In this document: piece after piece, positions 1 through 8,962 of the stretch | How the letters are laid out: every line of letters starts with the position of its first letter | How positions within the stretch are numbered: the first letter of the stretch is position 1 | Origin: Planctomycetaceae bacterium | Lineage (GTDB): Bacteria > Planctomycetota > Planctomycetia > Planctomycetales > Planctomycetaceae | Length of the DNA: 64,000 nucleotides | NCBI GenBank assembly: GCA_002726205.1 | Contig: PBSL01000025.1 | Location: forward strand, 50,416 to 114,415 | Direction of reading: 5' to 3' | Notes under the pieces: model-generated | What the model saw: only the letters and a program-made list of their open reading frames with translations | Database searches by the model: none | Told to the model about the DNA's origin: nothing | Translations under genes and position numbers: made by a program

Positions 1-1755
1 GTCGAACTGACCGACCGTTACACCTTCACCGCCGAATTGTCCGGCACGGTAAGTGTCAGGATCAACGGCACCACGGTCCTCGAATCCAGCGGCAGTGATC
101 GGCAGGCGGCAACCCCGGTGGACCTGAAATCGGGGCTTAACACACTCGAGATCTCGTATTCGGCCCCGGCGAAGGGTTCGTCGCGGCTGCGACTGGCCTG
201 GGAGAGTCCCCGATTCGACCGTGAACTGATTCCCTCCCGGTCGCTCTGGCACGATCCGCGTCATCCTGCACTCGTGCGTTGGTCACCGGTCCGACGTGGT
301 CGTGAATTGTTTACGGCTCACCGTTGTGCAGGCTGCCATTCCGAGGTCGCCAAGCCACGCGAGGGCATCACGCTCGACCAGGCTGCCATCGACTTCAACC
401 CCACCTGGCTGGCCCACTGGCTCGGCGACCCCACGGCGGTCAGAAACCACACGCGAATGCCTGGACTGTTTGGTGATACGCCCGCCGAAAAGCAGGCTCT
501 GCACGATGTCGTCGCATTCCTGACACGACGCCCGGCCCCTGCAGCAATCTCGACAGCCGGCATGATCCAACGAGGTGAAGTTCTCTGGGAGGAACTCGGC
601 TGTATCAGCTGCCACAGGTTCTCCCCTGCAAAACAGCCGGATGAATGGAATCGCACGTCGCTGCACTACGTCTCCACGAAATTCCTGCCCCCGGCACTCG
701 ACCGATTTCTGCGCCAGCCCCAGCGGCACAACCGCTGGTCACGGATGCCTGATTTCCGACTGTCCGAATCACAGGCGAGAAACTTGAGAGACTGGATTCG
801 ATCCCGTTCGACCGGTCGTTTGAAACCACCAATCGGGACACTGCCGGGGGACCCGGAACGGGGAAAACAGCAATTTCTTTCGCGCGGCTGCCTCGCCTGC
901 CACCAGGTCAGCGGCATGAAGTCTCCGGCACATCGTCCCGTCGGGTTGGCATTCGGCCGCAAGCAACCAGGGGGCTGCCTGGCCGTGGTCGTTGGGTCCC
1001 GACGGGACTCGACACGAGTCCCCGATTACCGCTTCTCGCCCGACCAGCGATCCGACCTGGCCGCCTATCTCGCTCTCACCAGGGACGCGGCCCCGGACCG
1101 TTCCCCGCTGGAGCTGGTGCAGAGTACGATGCGTGAGCTTCGTTGCGTGGCCTGCCACGACCGTGATTCGCATTCGAGCCCTCGTCGGCTGATCATCGCC
1201 GACGAGAGCGATCGTGGGGTGCTGCCCGAGGTCCTGCCGGATTTGACCTGGGCGGGAGAGAAGCTGCATTCGGATTGGACCCGGCAACTGCTCACCGGTC
1301 GTCTCAAACACCCGTCCCGCCCGTGGCTGAAAGGCCGTATGCCGGCCTTCGGCGCCTGGGCCAATCGCCTGGTGAGCGGCCTGGCCGCCGAACACGGTGT
1401 GAGTGAAACCAGCCGACCCGGCCCCGATCCCGACGGCGCGCTGGCGACACTCGGAGGAAAACTCGCCCTGAAACAAAACGGCTTCAATTGCCTGCAGTGT
1501 CACGGTGTGGGCAAGACCCCAGCGATCGCGCCTTTCGATAACCGGGGCGTGAATTTCGCCCGTGTCCGCACACGGCTGCGGTACAACTTCTACCTCGACT
1601 GGATGTTCGATCCGCTGCGATTGGACCCCCACTCGAAAATGCCGCGATTCTCGCCCGACCGCAAGACGACCGTGCTGCGTGACGTCCTCGACGGTGACGC
1701 TCGCCAACAATTCGACGCACTCTGGCATTATCTGCAAGCAACTCGTGACGAGTGA
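1..1755 (+). CDS. Multiheme c-type cytochrome protein (5' end outside window)
   Basis: The reading frame is open from base 1, so the start lies upstream; 584 residues are visible. The first ~60 residues read like the end of a PA14-type beta domain (YTFTAELSG, then VRINGTTVL). Five CXXCH heme sites follow, at visible residues 109 (CAGCH), 201 (CISCH), 297 (CLACH), 382 (CVACH) and 497 (CLQCH), each with a downstream Met-Pro type stretch (RMPGLF, RMPDFR, RMPAFG, KMPRFS) that could give the second heme ligand. This suggests several mono-heme cytochrome c domains in one exported electron-transfer protein. The sulfatase gene starts 7 bases after its stop. Family-level call is firm; the physiological partner is unknown. 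Confidence 0.85.
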   Translation, partial: VELTDRYTFTAELSGTVSVRINGTTVLESSGSDRQAATPVDLKSGLNTLEISYSAPAKGSSRLRLAWESPRFDRELIPSRSLWHDPRHPALVRWSPVRRGRELFTAHRCAGCHSEVAKPREGITLDQAAIDFNPTWLAHWLGDPTAVRNHTRMPGLFGDTPAEKQALHDVVAFLTRRPAPAAISTAGMIQRGEVLWEELGCISCHRFSPAKQPDEWNRTSLHYVSTKFLPPALDRFLRQPQRHNRWSRMPDFRLSESQARNLRDWIRSRSTGRLKPPIGTLPGDPERGKQQFLSRGCLACHQVSGMKSPAHRPVGLAFGRKQPGGCLAVVVGSRRDSTRVPDYRFSPDQRSDLAAYLALTRDAAPDRSPLELVQSTMRELRCVACHDRDSHSSPRRLIIADESDRGVLPEVLPDLTWAGEKLHSDWTRQLLTGRLKHPSRPWLKGRMPAFGAWANRLVSGLAAEHGVSETSRPGPDPDGALATLGGKLALKQNGFNCLQCHGVGKTPAIAPFDNRGVNFARVRTRLRYNFYLDWMFDPLRLDPHSKMPRFSPDRKTTVLRDVLDGDARQQFDALWHYLQATRDE

Positions 1756-1762
1756 CAACCGG

Positions 1763-3085
1763 ATGACGATCCCACGTTCCCTGTGCCCGGTCCTGCTGAT
1801 CCTGGCAACTTCGACGGTTTTCGCCGGGGACAAGCCGCCCAACATCCTGCTGATTCTCGCCGACGATGTCGGCTGCGAAACGCTGGGATGTTACGGGGGA
1901 CGCAGCTACAAGACACCACACCTCGACAAGCTCGCCGCGACCGGGCTGCGGTTCCGGCACTGCTACGCCATGCCGGTCTGCCACCCCACCCGGACGTGCC
2001 TGTTGACCGGTCGCTATCCCCGGCACCTGGGCCATCCCCGCTGGGGTTCGTTTCCTGCAACCGACGAACGGCACGCCCTGGGTCACGCAATGAAGGCGGC
2101 AAAGTACGCCACCGCGATCGCCGGCAAATGGCAGATTGCCATGCTGGGCAAGGACCTCGATCACCCTCACCGACTGGGCTTCGACGAGTACTGTCTTTTT
2201 GGCTGGCACGAGGGACCTCGCTACCACCAACCGCTGCTCTGGCAAAACGGGAAACGCCGGCCCGACGTCAAGGACCGCTATGGTCCGGATGTCTACTGCG
2301 AGTTCCTGATCGACTTCATCAGGCGACACCGGAACGGTCCCTTCCTGGCCTTCTACTCGATGGCACTCTGCCACGACGTGACCGACGACCTCGATCATCC
2401 CGTCCCCTACGCCGCAGGCAAAGACCACTACGACACCTACAAGGAGATGCTCGAGGCGATGGATGTCCGCGTCGGTCGGATGATCGGTGCCCTGGAAGAT
2501 CTTGGCCTCCGCGGGAACACGCTGGTCCTGTTCACCACCGACAACGGCACCTCGAAACGTTCCCTGCACCAGGCGATCGACGGAAAGTACATCCGCCGCC
2601 CGGTCAGTTCGTTGCTGGGCAAGACGCGGGTTCCCGGAGGCAAGGGAAATCTCTCCGACGACGGGACTCATGTGCCGTTGATTGCCAACTGGCCGGGACG
2701 GATCCGCCCCGGCGGCGTCTCGGATCAACTGGTCGACATGAGCGATTTCCTGCCGACCCTGCACGAACTTGCCGGACGTCGGCCGACGAGTGGTCGCGCG
2801 GTCAAGATCGACGGACGAAGCTTCGCTGGCATCCTCACCGGTCGGGGCGGCAGCAAGCGAACGTGGGCCTATGCCGAGCGAGGAAAACAGTTCTTTGTCC
2901 GCACCCAGCAGTGGAAGCTCTACAACAACGGGAAGCTGTTTCACGCCTCGCGTGACCCCAACGAACAGGAACCGGTAGCAGCGGCCGATGTTCCCAGGGC
3001 AGCACGTGACGACATCGCCAGGCTCAGGCGGGCCCTGGAGACGATCGACCGGGGGCATCCATTTCCACGACGGAAGTCAAAGTGA
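1763..3085 (+). CDS. Sulfatase (arylsulfatase A-like, formylglycine type)
   Basis: 440 aa. An N-terminal signal peptide (about residues 1-21) is followed by the alkaline-phosphatase-superfamily opening PNILLILADD, whose Asp pair (34-35) binds metal. The formylglycine signature C-X-P-X-R is CHPTR at C73, followed by the usual LLTGRYP. Later TTDNGT and DGTHVPLIANWPG match the second metal site and substrate region of type I sulfatases. The enzyme should hydrolyse sulfate esters outside the cytoplasm, as in planctomycete use of sulfated polysaccharides; the substrate cannot be read from sequence. The ATG at 1763 was chosen because it directly precedes the signal peptide. It lies 7 bases after the cytochrome gene, so the two are probably co-transcribed. 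Confidence 0.93.
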   Translation: MTIPRSLCPVLLILATSTVFAGDKPPNILLILADDVGCETLGCYGGRSYKTPHLDKLAATGLRFRHCYAMPVCHPTRTCLLTGRYPRHLGHPRWGSFPATDERHALGHAMKAAKYATAIAGKWQIAMLGKDLDHPHRLGFDEYCLFGWHEGPRYHQPLLWQNGKRRPDVKDRYGPDVYCEFLIDFIRRHRNGPFLAFYSMALCHDVTDDLDHPVPYAAGKDHYDTYKEMLEAMDVRVGRMIGALEDLGLRGNTLVLFTTDNGTSKRSLHQAIDGKYIRRPVSSLLGKTRVPGGKGNLSDDGTHVPLIANWPGRIRPGGVSDQLVDMSDFLPTLHELAGRRPTSGRAVKIDGRSFAGILTGRGGSKRTWAYAERGKQFFVRTQQWKLYNNGKLFHASRDPNEQEPVAAADVPRAARDDIARLRRALETIDRGHPFPRRKSK

Positions 3086-3098
3086 CCGGTCGGCCCGG

Positions 3099-4385
3099 TC
3101 ATTTCCGACCGAAGTGCTTCCTGGCAAAGGCGATGTACTGCTGCCAGTCGTAATCGGTCACGTCGTGGGGACCGGTCCGAAGGTGATACCCGATGCGTCC
3201 ATGGATCGGGGAATCGGCCTTGGGCATCCGGGCGGTGCCCAACCCCTCGGTACCCAGCAACTTGTAGACCGGCTCGGCGTGTAATGCCGAGAGAAACTCT
3301 CCCCGCGGATCGGCCCAGCGATCGCCGGTGGCGCTGGCGATGTAGACAGGACGCGGAGCAACCAACGCCAGCAGCATGTGCTGGTCGACTGGCAACTGGT
3401 TCTCCTTGTTGTCGAACTTCTTGAAGTTGCCGCAGAACCAGTGAGGAAACGAGTTGTTGATCCGCCAGACCGTCTCACCGAAACGCCGTCGTGACAACGC
3501 GGCACCACCGCATCCGGAGTTGTTCGAGATCACGATCGCGAATCGCTGGTCCCGGGCTCCCGCCCACAGTGCCGTCTTGCCGAGCCGGCTGTGCCCCAGC
3601 AGGATCACCCGCTCCTGATCGATCTGCTTGTCGGTCTCGAAATAGTCCATCGCCCGGCTCAAACCCCAGGCCCAGGCCGCGATCGTACCCCACTGGTCAG
3701 CCAACGGTGTCTTTTGACCGTCCTTGTAGAACAAGGGGTGCACGCCGTTGCGGAACTCGTCGTGGTAATCCGGATCGACATCGCCACAGTAAATCGTGGC
3801 CACTCCCATGCCGGCCGCCAGGCAGCGCTCGACCGACCAACGCGTCGCCGAGAGGCCTCGAGACTTCTCGGTCGCGCGATTGTTGACGTATCCCTGCTTC
3901 GCGTTGTCGCGGTGCCAACTCTGGGCCAGGTGAATCGCCGGATCGCTGTGGATGGCGTGGTTGCCGTTGAAGTTCAGGCCGACGAAGACCGGCACGGCGG
4001 CCGTTGCCTTCGCCGGCAGGTAGACCAGCAGGTCCATCCGGGGGCCCTGGTCGGTACCGGCAAACAGCACCCGGACCTGCTTGCGGACCGCCTTCCCGCC
4101 CAGGGCCTTACCGGACGACTCGAGCAACCGGAAGACCATCTTCGGTGGAGGCCCCGGGGCCTTGCCATAAACCTGTTCCTGGAACAACCGCAGGATCTCG
4201 GGACGACGTTTCCTGGTCCACTTCCTGGCCGTCCTGACCGGCTGACCGGAGGCAAGCCGCAACGGGTCGGGGAGCTCGTAATCGGGAACCTTCGACTCAT
4301 CGTAGTTCGCCACGAATTTCTGGGCCGAAACAGAGACCGGAGCCAAGAGCAGGGCCAACAGTGTCCAGGCGAGCAGGCGGTTCAT
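3099..4385 (-). CDS. CE15-like glucuronoyl esterase / alpha-beta hydrolase
   Basis: 428 aa with a clear signal peptide (hydrophobic residues 4-22, then AQKF). The nucleophile motif is GHSRLGK (Ser near residue 263), followed by [17 protein letters not shown] and FPHWFC, a pattern seen in bacterial carbohydrate esterase family 15. The probable catalytic His is in [11 protein letters not shown] near residue 409. Known CE15 enzymes cleave esters between glucuronic acid and lignin alcohols or methanol. The early segment [12 protein letters not shown] fits the alpha/beta-hydrolase core. It converges with the sulfatase gene (13-base gap). The ATG at 4385 was chosen because it immediately precedes the signal peptide; the frame upstream shows no family similarity. 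Confidence 0.85.
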   Translation of the reverse strand: MNRLLAWTLLALLLAPVSVSAQKFVANYDESKVPDYELPDPLRLASGQPVRTARKWTRKRRPEILRLFQEQVYGKAPGPPPKMVFRLLESSGKALGGKAVRKQVRVLFAGTDQGPRMDLLVYLPAKATAAVPVFVGLNFNGNHAIHSDPAIHLAQSWHRDNAKQGYVNNRATEKSRGLSATRWSVERCLAAGMGVATIYCGDVDPDYHDEFRNGVHPLFYKDGQKTPLADQWGTIAAWAWGLSRAMDYFETDKQIDQERVILLGHSRLGKTALWAGARDQRFAIVISNNSGCGGAALSRRRFGETVWRINNSFPHWFCGNFKKFDNKENQLPVDQHMLLALVAPRPVYIASATGDRWADPRGEFLSALHAEPVYKLLGTEGLGTARMPKADSPIHGRIGYHLRTGPHDVTDYDWQQYIAFARKHFGRK

Positions 4386-4556
4386 CGGGAGATCTCTATG
4401 ACGGGAACAGGCGAGCCTGCCGACTATGCCCGGTTTCTCCGGCGGATGCAAACGCAGCAGCCGGGGCTGGATGTTCCTCCCTTCCCCGCATCGATCCGAC
4501 CGGGTAGGCTGGCCGTTTCCAACGCTTGTGGTCAGTGGACGACCTCTGGAATCGGC

Positions 4557-6587
4557 ATGGCTCACGGACTGAATCCCTCTCAGCAAACCGCCGTCACGAC
4601 CAGAAACGGCGCCCTGCTGGTCCTGGCCGGTGCCGGCAGCGGCAAGACCCGGGTGATCACCTTTCGGATTGCTCAATTGATTCGCCAGGGAGTTCCGGCC
4701 GACCGCATCCTGGCGGTCACGTTCACCAACAAGGCGGCTCGTGAAATGCGGGAGCGGGCCGAGAGCTTGCTGAAGCAGGTGACACCGAAACGAGCGCCTC
4801 GTACCGGGTCGAAGAAAACGGCTTCCCAGGGGCCTCACATCTCGACCTTCCATTCCCTGTGTGTCAACATTCTGCGACAGGACATCGAGTCGCTCGGTTT
4901 TCGGCGGCGGTTCACGATCTATGATCGCTCCGACCAGGAAAGCACCGCGAGAAAGGCGCTAAGGGAAGTCCACTGCCCGACCTCGGCACTGCGACCTTCG
5001 GATCTGCTGTGGCGGATCAGTCGTTGGAAGCGAGACGGTCTACGAGCCGATGCGACGGATGAGACCGCCATTGATGAAAGAGATACACTCGCGTCCCGAG
5101 CCTACCTGAAGTATGAACTCGCCCTGAGAGCGGCCGGTGCGTTGGATTTCGACGACTTGTTACTGTGCACCGAGGAACTGTTCCGCGACCATCCCAAGGC
5201 CCTGGCCAAGCACCAGCAACGATTCGACCACGTGATGGTCGATGAGTACCAGGACACCAACGCCACCCAGTACCGGATCATCTCCGCTCTTGTCGCCGGG
5301 CACGGCAACCTCTGCGTCGTCGGTGACGATGACCAGTCGATCTATGGCTGGCGGGGCGCGAGGATGGAGAACATCCTGGAGTTCGATCGCGAGTTTCCCG
5401 ACGCGACGATCGTCCATCTGGAAGAAAACTACCGGTGCCGCCCCGAGATCCTGGAACTCGCCAACCGCCTGATCGCCAACAACACCGAGCGACGCGACAA
5501 GACGCTTCGTGCCGTCCGCCCGGCCGGCAAGCCGCCCCGTTTCCTCGAGCTCGACGACGAGGTCGAAGAGAGCACCTACGTGGCCCGCGAGATCCGGGCC
5601 GCCGCTGACCGCGGACGATTCGCGTACCGGGATGTGGCCATCCTTTTCCGTACCAATGAACAGCCCCGGCTCTTCGAACAGGAACTGCGTGCCCACAAGG
5701 TGCCCTACGTGCTGATCGGCGGACAGTCATTTTTCGATCGACGCGAGATCCGGGACCTGGTCAGTTACCTGAAGGTGATCGTCAACCCCGACGACGAGAT
5801 GTCGCTGTTGCGGATCATCAATCGTCCGGCCCGCGGCATCGGTGACGGAACCGTCGCCAAGCTGCTCGAGCGGGCCGTCGCCGAGGGCCAGGCGGTATGG
5901 CACGTCCTGCCCCAGGCCACCGAGGCCGGTGAGGTTCCGGCCCGGGCAGCAACGAACATCGGAACTTTCCGCGAGCTGATCGAACGATACCGCAAGGCGA
6001 TGGCCAGCGGTCGAATCGCCGAGAACCTCAAGAGATTGATCCTCGAGATCGAGTATCAGGCCGAGATCAACCGACAATACAAGACGCCGCTCGAGCGAAT
6101 GACACGATGGAATTCCGTCGAGGAACTCGTCAACGCCACCGCCCAGTACGAGAACGGTGCCAGCTCACCCTCGCTTGACGGTTTTCTCGAGGAGATCGCG
6201 CTGACCGACCTGGAAGACGAGAAGGACAAGGACGAGCAACTCAAGAAAAACGCCGTCGCATTGATGACGTTGCACAGCGCCAAGGGCCTCGAATTTCCGG
6301 TGGTCTATCTCGTCGGAATGGAAGAGGGCCTGCTGCCCCACGAGCGATCGATCAAGGACGGACACGCTGCCATCTGCGAAGAACGCCGATTGGCCTACGT
6401 CGGCGTGACCCGGGCGCGGGATTTCCTGACGCTCTCGTGGGCCAAACACCGTACCAAGTGGGGCAAGCAACGCAAGACACAGACATCCCGGTTCCTGGCC
6501 GAGATGAACGATGGCCCGGTCAGTTTCGACGACGAGTCCGAGCAGAAACCCAAACGCCGACGACGACGTGCCTCTCACTCGAAGTGA
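4557..6587 (+). CDS. uvrD: Superfamily 1 DNA helicase, UvrD/PcrA/Rep type
   Basis: 676 aa. All SF1A helicase motifs are present in order: Q-motif LNPSQQTAV, Walker A AGAGSGKT (24-31), motif Ia TFTNKAAREM, Walker B DEYQDTN, motif III GDDDQSIYGWRGA, motif IV ILFRTNEQ, motif V TLHSAKGLEFPVVYL and motif VI RRLAYVGVTRARD. It should unwind DNA 3'-5' with ATP in repair or replication restart. Length is close to Rep and shorter than most PcrA; the family Tudor-like tail is replaced by a short basic end (KRRRRRAS). The ATG at 4557 begins right at the conserved region. The symbol is a family label: UvrD, PcrA and Rep cannot be separated here. Confidence 0.93.
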   Translation: MAHGLNPSQQTAVTTRNGALLVLAGAGSGKTRVITFRIAQLIRQGVPADRILAVTFTNKAAREMRERAESLLKQVTPKRAPRTGSKKTASQGPHISTFHSLCVNILRQDIESLGFRRRFTIYDRSDQESTARKALREVHCPTSALRPSDLLWRISRWKRDGLRADATDETAIDERDTLASRAYLKYELALRAAGALDFDDLLLCTEELFRDHPKALAKHQQRFDHVMVDEYQDTNATQYRIISALVAGHGNLCVVGDDDQSIYGWRGARMENILEFDREFPDATIVHLEENYRCRPEILELANRLIANNTERRDKTLRAVRPAGKPPRFLELDDEVEESTYVAREIRAAADRGRFAYRDVAILFRTNEQPRLFEQELRAHKVPYVLIGGQSFFDRREIRDLVSYLKVIVNPDDEMSLLRIINRPARGIGDGTVAKLLERAVAEGQAVWHVLPQATEAGEVPARAATNIGTFRELIERYRKAMASGRIAENLKRLILEIEYQAEINRQYKTPLERMTRWNSVEELVNATAQYENGASSPSLDGFLEEIALTDLEDEKDKDEQLKKNAVALMTLHSAKGLEFPVVYLVGMEEGLLPHERSIKDGHAAICEERRLAYVGVTRARDFLTLSWAKHRTKWGKQRKTQTSRFLAEMNDGPVSFDDESEQKPKRRRRRASHSK

Positions 6588-6616
6588 CCCGGGACAGCGT
6601 GATCCAAGGATCCCCC

Positions 6617-7564
6617 ATGACGCGTGCTCCATTCGCCACAGCCGCCGCGATGGCCGTGCTGCTGGGTGGTATCACGCTGACAGCAGCTGAACCGGCCGCA
6701 AAATTCCCGGTGATCGGGTATCTGCCCGAATACCGGGTCGATGGGTTCGACGAGAACATCTGCCGCCAACTCGACGAACTGGTGTTCTTCTCGATCGAAC
6801 CTCGAGCCGATGGAACCCTGGACACCAGCCGACTGAAACCCGGAATGATCCGACAACTGGGACTCCTGCGAAAGAAGTACCGGCTGAAGCTGAGGATCTG
6901 CGTCGGCGGTTGGGACCGTTCGCGGGGATTCATCGCCTGTACCGCCAGGGAAGCCTCGCGAGCACGCCTGGTCGGGCAACTGGTCGCCTTTTGCAGGAGG
7001 AATGGTTTTGACGGCGTCGACCTGGACTGGGAACACCCGAAAGGACCAGCCCAGCAGGCGGCCTATACCCGGCTGATCGTTGAAACAAAAAAGGCCTTCA
7101 CTCCACGGCGGCTGTCGTTGACCGCCGCCATCGCGGGCTGGCAGCAACTGCCGCCGGCCGCCTGGCAATCGCTGGACCGTATTCACCTGATGTCCTACGA
7201 CGCAGCGGGGCAGCATTCGACTCTCGCCCAGGCCCGGCAAGACATCGACCGCCTGCGAAAGGCGGGGATCCCGGCCAATCGCATCTGCCTGGGAGTTCCC
7301 TTCTACGGACGGTCACTCGACAAGAAACGTACCGCCTACACCTACGCCGACATCGTCCGCCGTTTTTCACCGAAGCCCACAACCGACCAGACCAACGGCG
7401 TCTATTTCAACGGCCCCGCGACGATTCGCCACAAGACGCAACTGGCGATCAGCGGGGGCCTGGCCGGCATCAGCATCTGGGAAATCGGACAGGACCTGCG
7501 GGGTCCGGGTTCCCTGCTGAGCGTGATTGCCGGCTCGGTCAAGCAGCCATCCGGGCGTCCCTGA
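6617..7564 (+). CDS. GH18 family glycoside hydrolase (chitinase-like), secreted
   Basis: 315 aa. A signal peptide ends near ITLTAAEPA (about residue 27). The GH18 signature DxxDxDxE appears as DGVDLDWE with the proton donor at Glu139. The first barrel strand (VIGYLPEYR), the LRICVGGW strand (SxGG region) and the LMSYDAAG strand are all in place, so a complete TIM barrel is likely. Family members cleave beta-1,4-N-acetylglucosamine polymers; lectin-like inactive members exist, but the acidic residues here are intact. The closing strand GISIWEIGQDL is also typical. A Shine-Dalgarno AAGGA lies 6 bases before the ATG. The gene is 29 bases after the helicase. Confidence 0.9.
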   Translation: MTRAPFATAAAMAVLLGGITLTAAEPAAKFPVIGYLPEYRVDGFDENICRQLDELVFFSIEPRADGTLDTSRLKPGMIRQLGLLRKKYRLKLRICVGGWDRSRGFIACTAREASRARLVGQLVAFCRRNGFDGVDLDWEHPKGPAQQAAYTRLIVETKKAFTPRRLSLTAAIAGWQQLPPAAWQSLDRIHLMSYDAAGQHSTLAQARQDIDRLRKAGIPANRICLGVPFYGRSLDKKRTAYTYADIVRRFSPKPTTDQTNGVYFNGPATIRHKTQLAISGGLAGISIWEIGQDLRGPGSLLSVIAGSVKQPSGRP

Positions 7565-8962
7565 TCAACGGCCCGGCTTGCCGGCAACGGATTTCCTGAC
7601 CGGCACCGGGATCCTTGAAAAGACCCGTTGAACTTTCGGCAAACGATAAACCTCCAACTGGCCGTCCTGGCCACCCACGGCAAGCAGCGTGGCGTCGCCG
7701 TTGAGTGCCACGGAGAAGACCGGAGCACGAACCCCTGTCGCGATCGCGGTTCGCTTGCGATCGGCAATCGAATAGATCCGGACTTCCGTCGACAGGCCCG
7801 CCACGGCGATCGACTTGCGGTTTCCACTCAGGGCGATGTCGATCACCTCGCCGGGTTGCCCCTCGAAGTTCTTGGTGTACTGGTCACGGCGCGTGATCGG
7901 CTTGGCGCCATTCCCGGCACCGGTCACCGAGACGTTCTGCAGGGCGACGTCGAGCTGGTAACCGATCAGGGTCCGGGCCTTGCCGGCCGAGACGGCGAAC
8001 ACCCCATCGGTCACCACGCTGGACATCCGCTCCTTGGAGGAATCCACCGTCCGCAGCAGCTTTCCGGTCTCGACACTGGCCACCTTGGTGGCCTTGTCCC
8101 GTCCGGCGGTCACCAGTTTCTTTCCGTCGGGAGTCCAGGCCACGTCAACGACCCAGTCACTGTGCAGTTCGAATCGCCGCACCTTGGCCTTCGCGTCCAA
8201 CGGAATCACGTAGACGGCTCCGTCGGCTCCCCCCAGGGCAACCCGTGTGCCGTCGGGTGAAAAGCCACCGCGAAACAGCGTGTCATTGCCGACCCGCCTG
8301 GCCAGGACCTGTTTCCCATCGGCCACCGCGAACACACAGACCTCCCCGTACCGTGACGGCGTACCGCCGGCAGCCAGCAGAAACTTGCCATCGGCACTGA
8401 ACTCGACGTGGTTGATCAAGTCCGAGCGGGTCGGCAGTCGCAGCGGGAGCCCTTTTCCGTCGGCCTGCACGACAACGACCTCGCTGCGACAGGCACAGGC
8501 AATTCGGCTGCCGTCGGGAGAAAAGGCGGTCGAGGTGATCGCGGGCGGAAAAGTGTATTCGCGAGGGATGACGATCCGGGCTTCCCCGGGCGGCGCGATC
8601 TTGTCGACCTCGGCTCCCTGAACAATCCATCGTCGCAGGATCTCGATCTTCGCCGACGACAACGGCGGCCCCTTGGGTGGCATCGACGGTTCGTTTCCAC
8701 CAGTTATCTCGATCAGCAGGCTCTCTTCGGGTTTCCCGGGAACCAGCAATCGCCCCGACTCGCCACCCCGCTGAATCGCCTCGGCCGTTGTCAACGACAG
8801 GCGGCCTCCGGGCTTCTTGCCGCTGTGACAACTCCAGCAGTGCCGCTTGAGAATCGGCCAGACCTGCCTGCGATAGCTGATCGGCTCGGCTGCGGAAACG
8901 GCGCCCGCCGAGAAGCCGACCAGGCTGCAGAGAACGATGGCAAGGCGTGGAGCGGACATCAT
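7565..8962 (-). CDS. Planctomycete cytochrome c-domain plus WD40-repeat protein
   Basis: 465 aa. After a signal peptide comes a PSCyt1-type domain with one heme site, CWSCH (residues 42-46), then the typical EPSMPPKGPPLS and LRRWIVQGAEVD. The remainder (about 130-440) is a string of WD40-like blades (for example FSPDGSRIACAC, FSADGKFLLAAGG, WTPDGKKLVTAGRD, LNGDATLLAVGGQDG). Such proteins are exported in planctomycetes; their function is not established. The start overlaps the stop of the upstream DUF1549 gene in ATGATG, so translation is probably coupled. It is the last gene of a long minus-strand block and converges directly on the GH18 gene. Confidence 0.85.
   Translation of the reverse strand: MMSAPRLAIVLCSLVGFSAGAVSAAEPISYRRQVWPILKRHCWSCHSGKKPGGRLSLTTAEAIQRGGESGRLLVPGKPEESLLIEITGGNEPSMPPKGPPLSSAKIEILRRWIVQGAEVDKIAPPGEARIVIPREYTFPPAITSTAFSPDGSRIACACRSEVVVVQADGKGLPLRLPTRSDLINHVEFSADGKFLLAAGGTPSRYGEVCVFAVADGKQVLARRVGNDTLFRGGFSPDGTRVALGGADGAVYVIPLDAKAKVRRFELHSDWVVDVAWTPDGKKLVTAGRDKATKVASVETGKLLRTVDSSKERMSSVVTDGVFAVSAGKARTLIGYQLDVALQNVSVTGAGNGAKPITRRDQYTKNFEGQPGEVIDIALSGNRKSIAVAGLSTEVRIYSIADRKRTAIATGVRAPVFSVALNGDATLLAVGGQDGQLEVYRLPKVQRVFSRIPVPVRKSVAGKPGR

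Noticed and set aside
940..1030. Possible frameshift in the first cytochrome gene
   Set aside because: The local sequence is unusual, but the GCL motif and following PDYRFS are in frame with the next heme domain, so no frameshift is needed.
1484..3058. Long open frame on the minus strand opposite the sulfatase
   Set aside because: It lies entirely antisense to a clear sulfatase and shows no family motifs; high GC makes such frames common.
3591..4556. Upstream extension of the UvrD frame
   Set aside because: The extension is antisense to the esterase gene and has no helicase similarity; the conserved start is at 4557.
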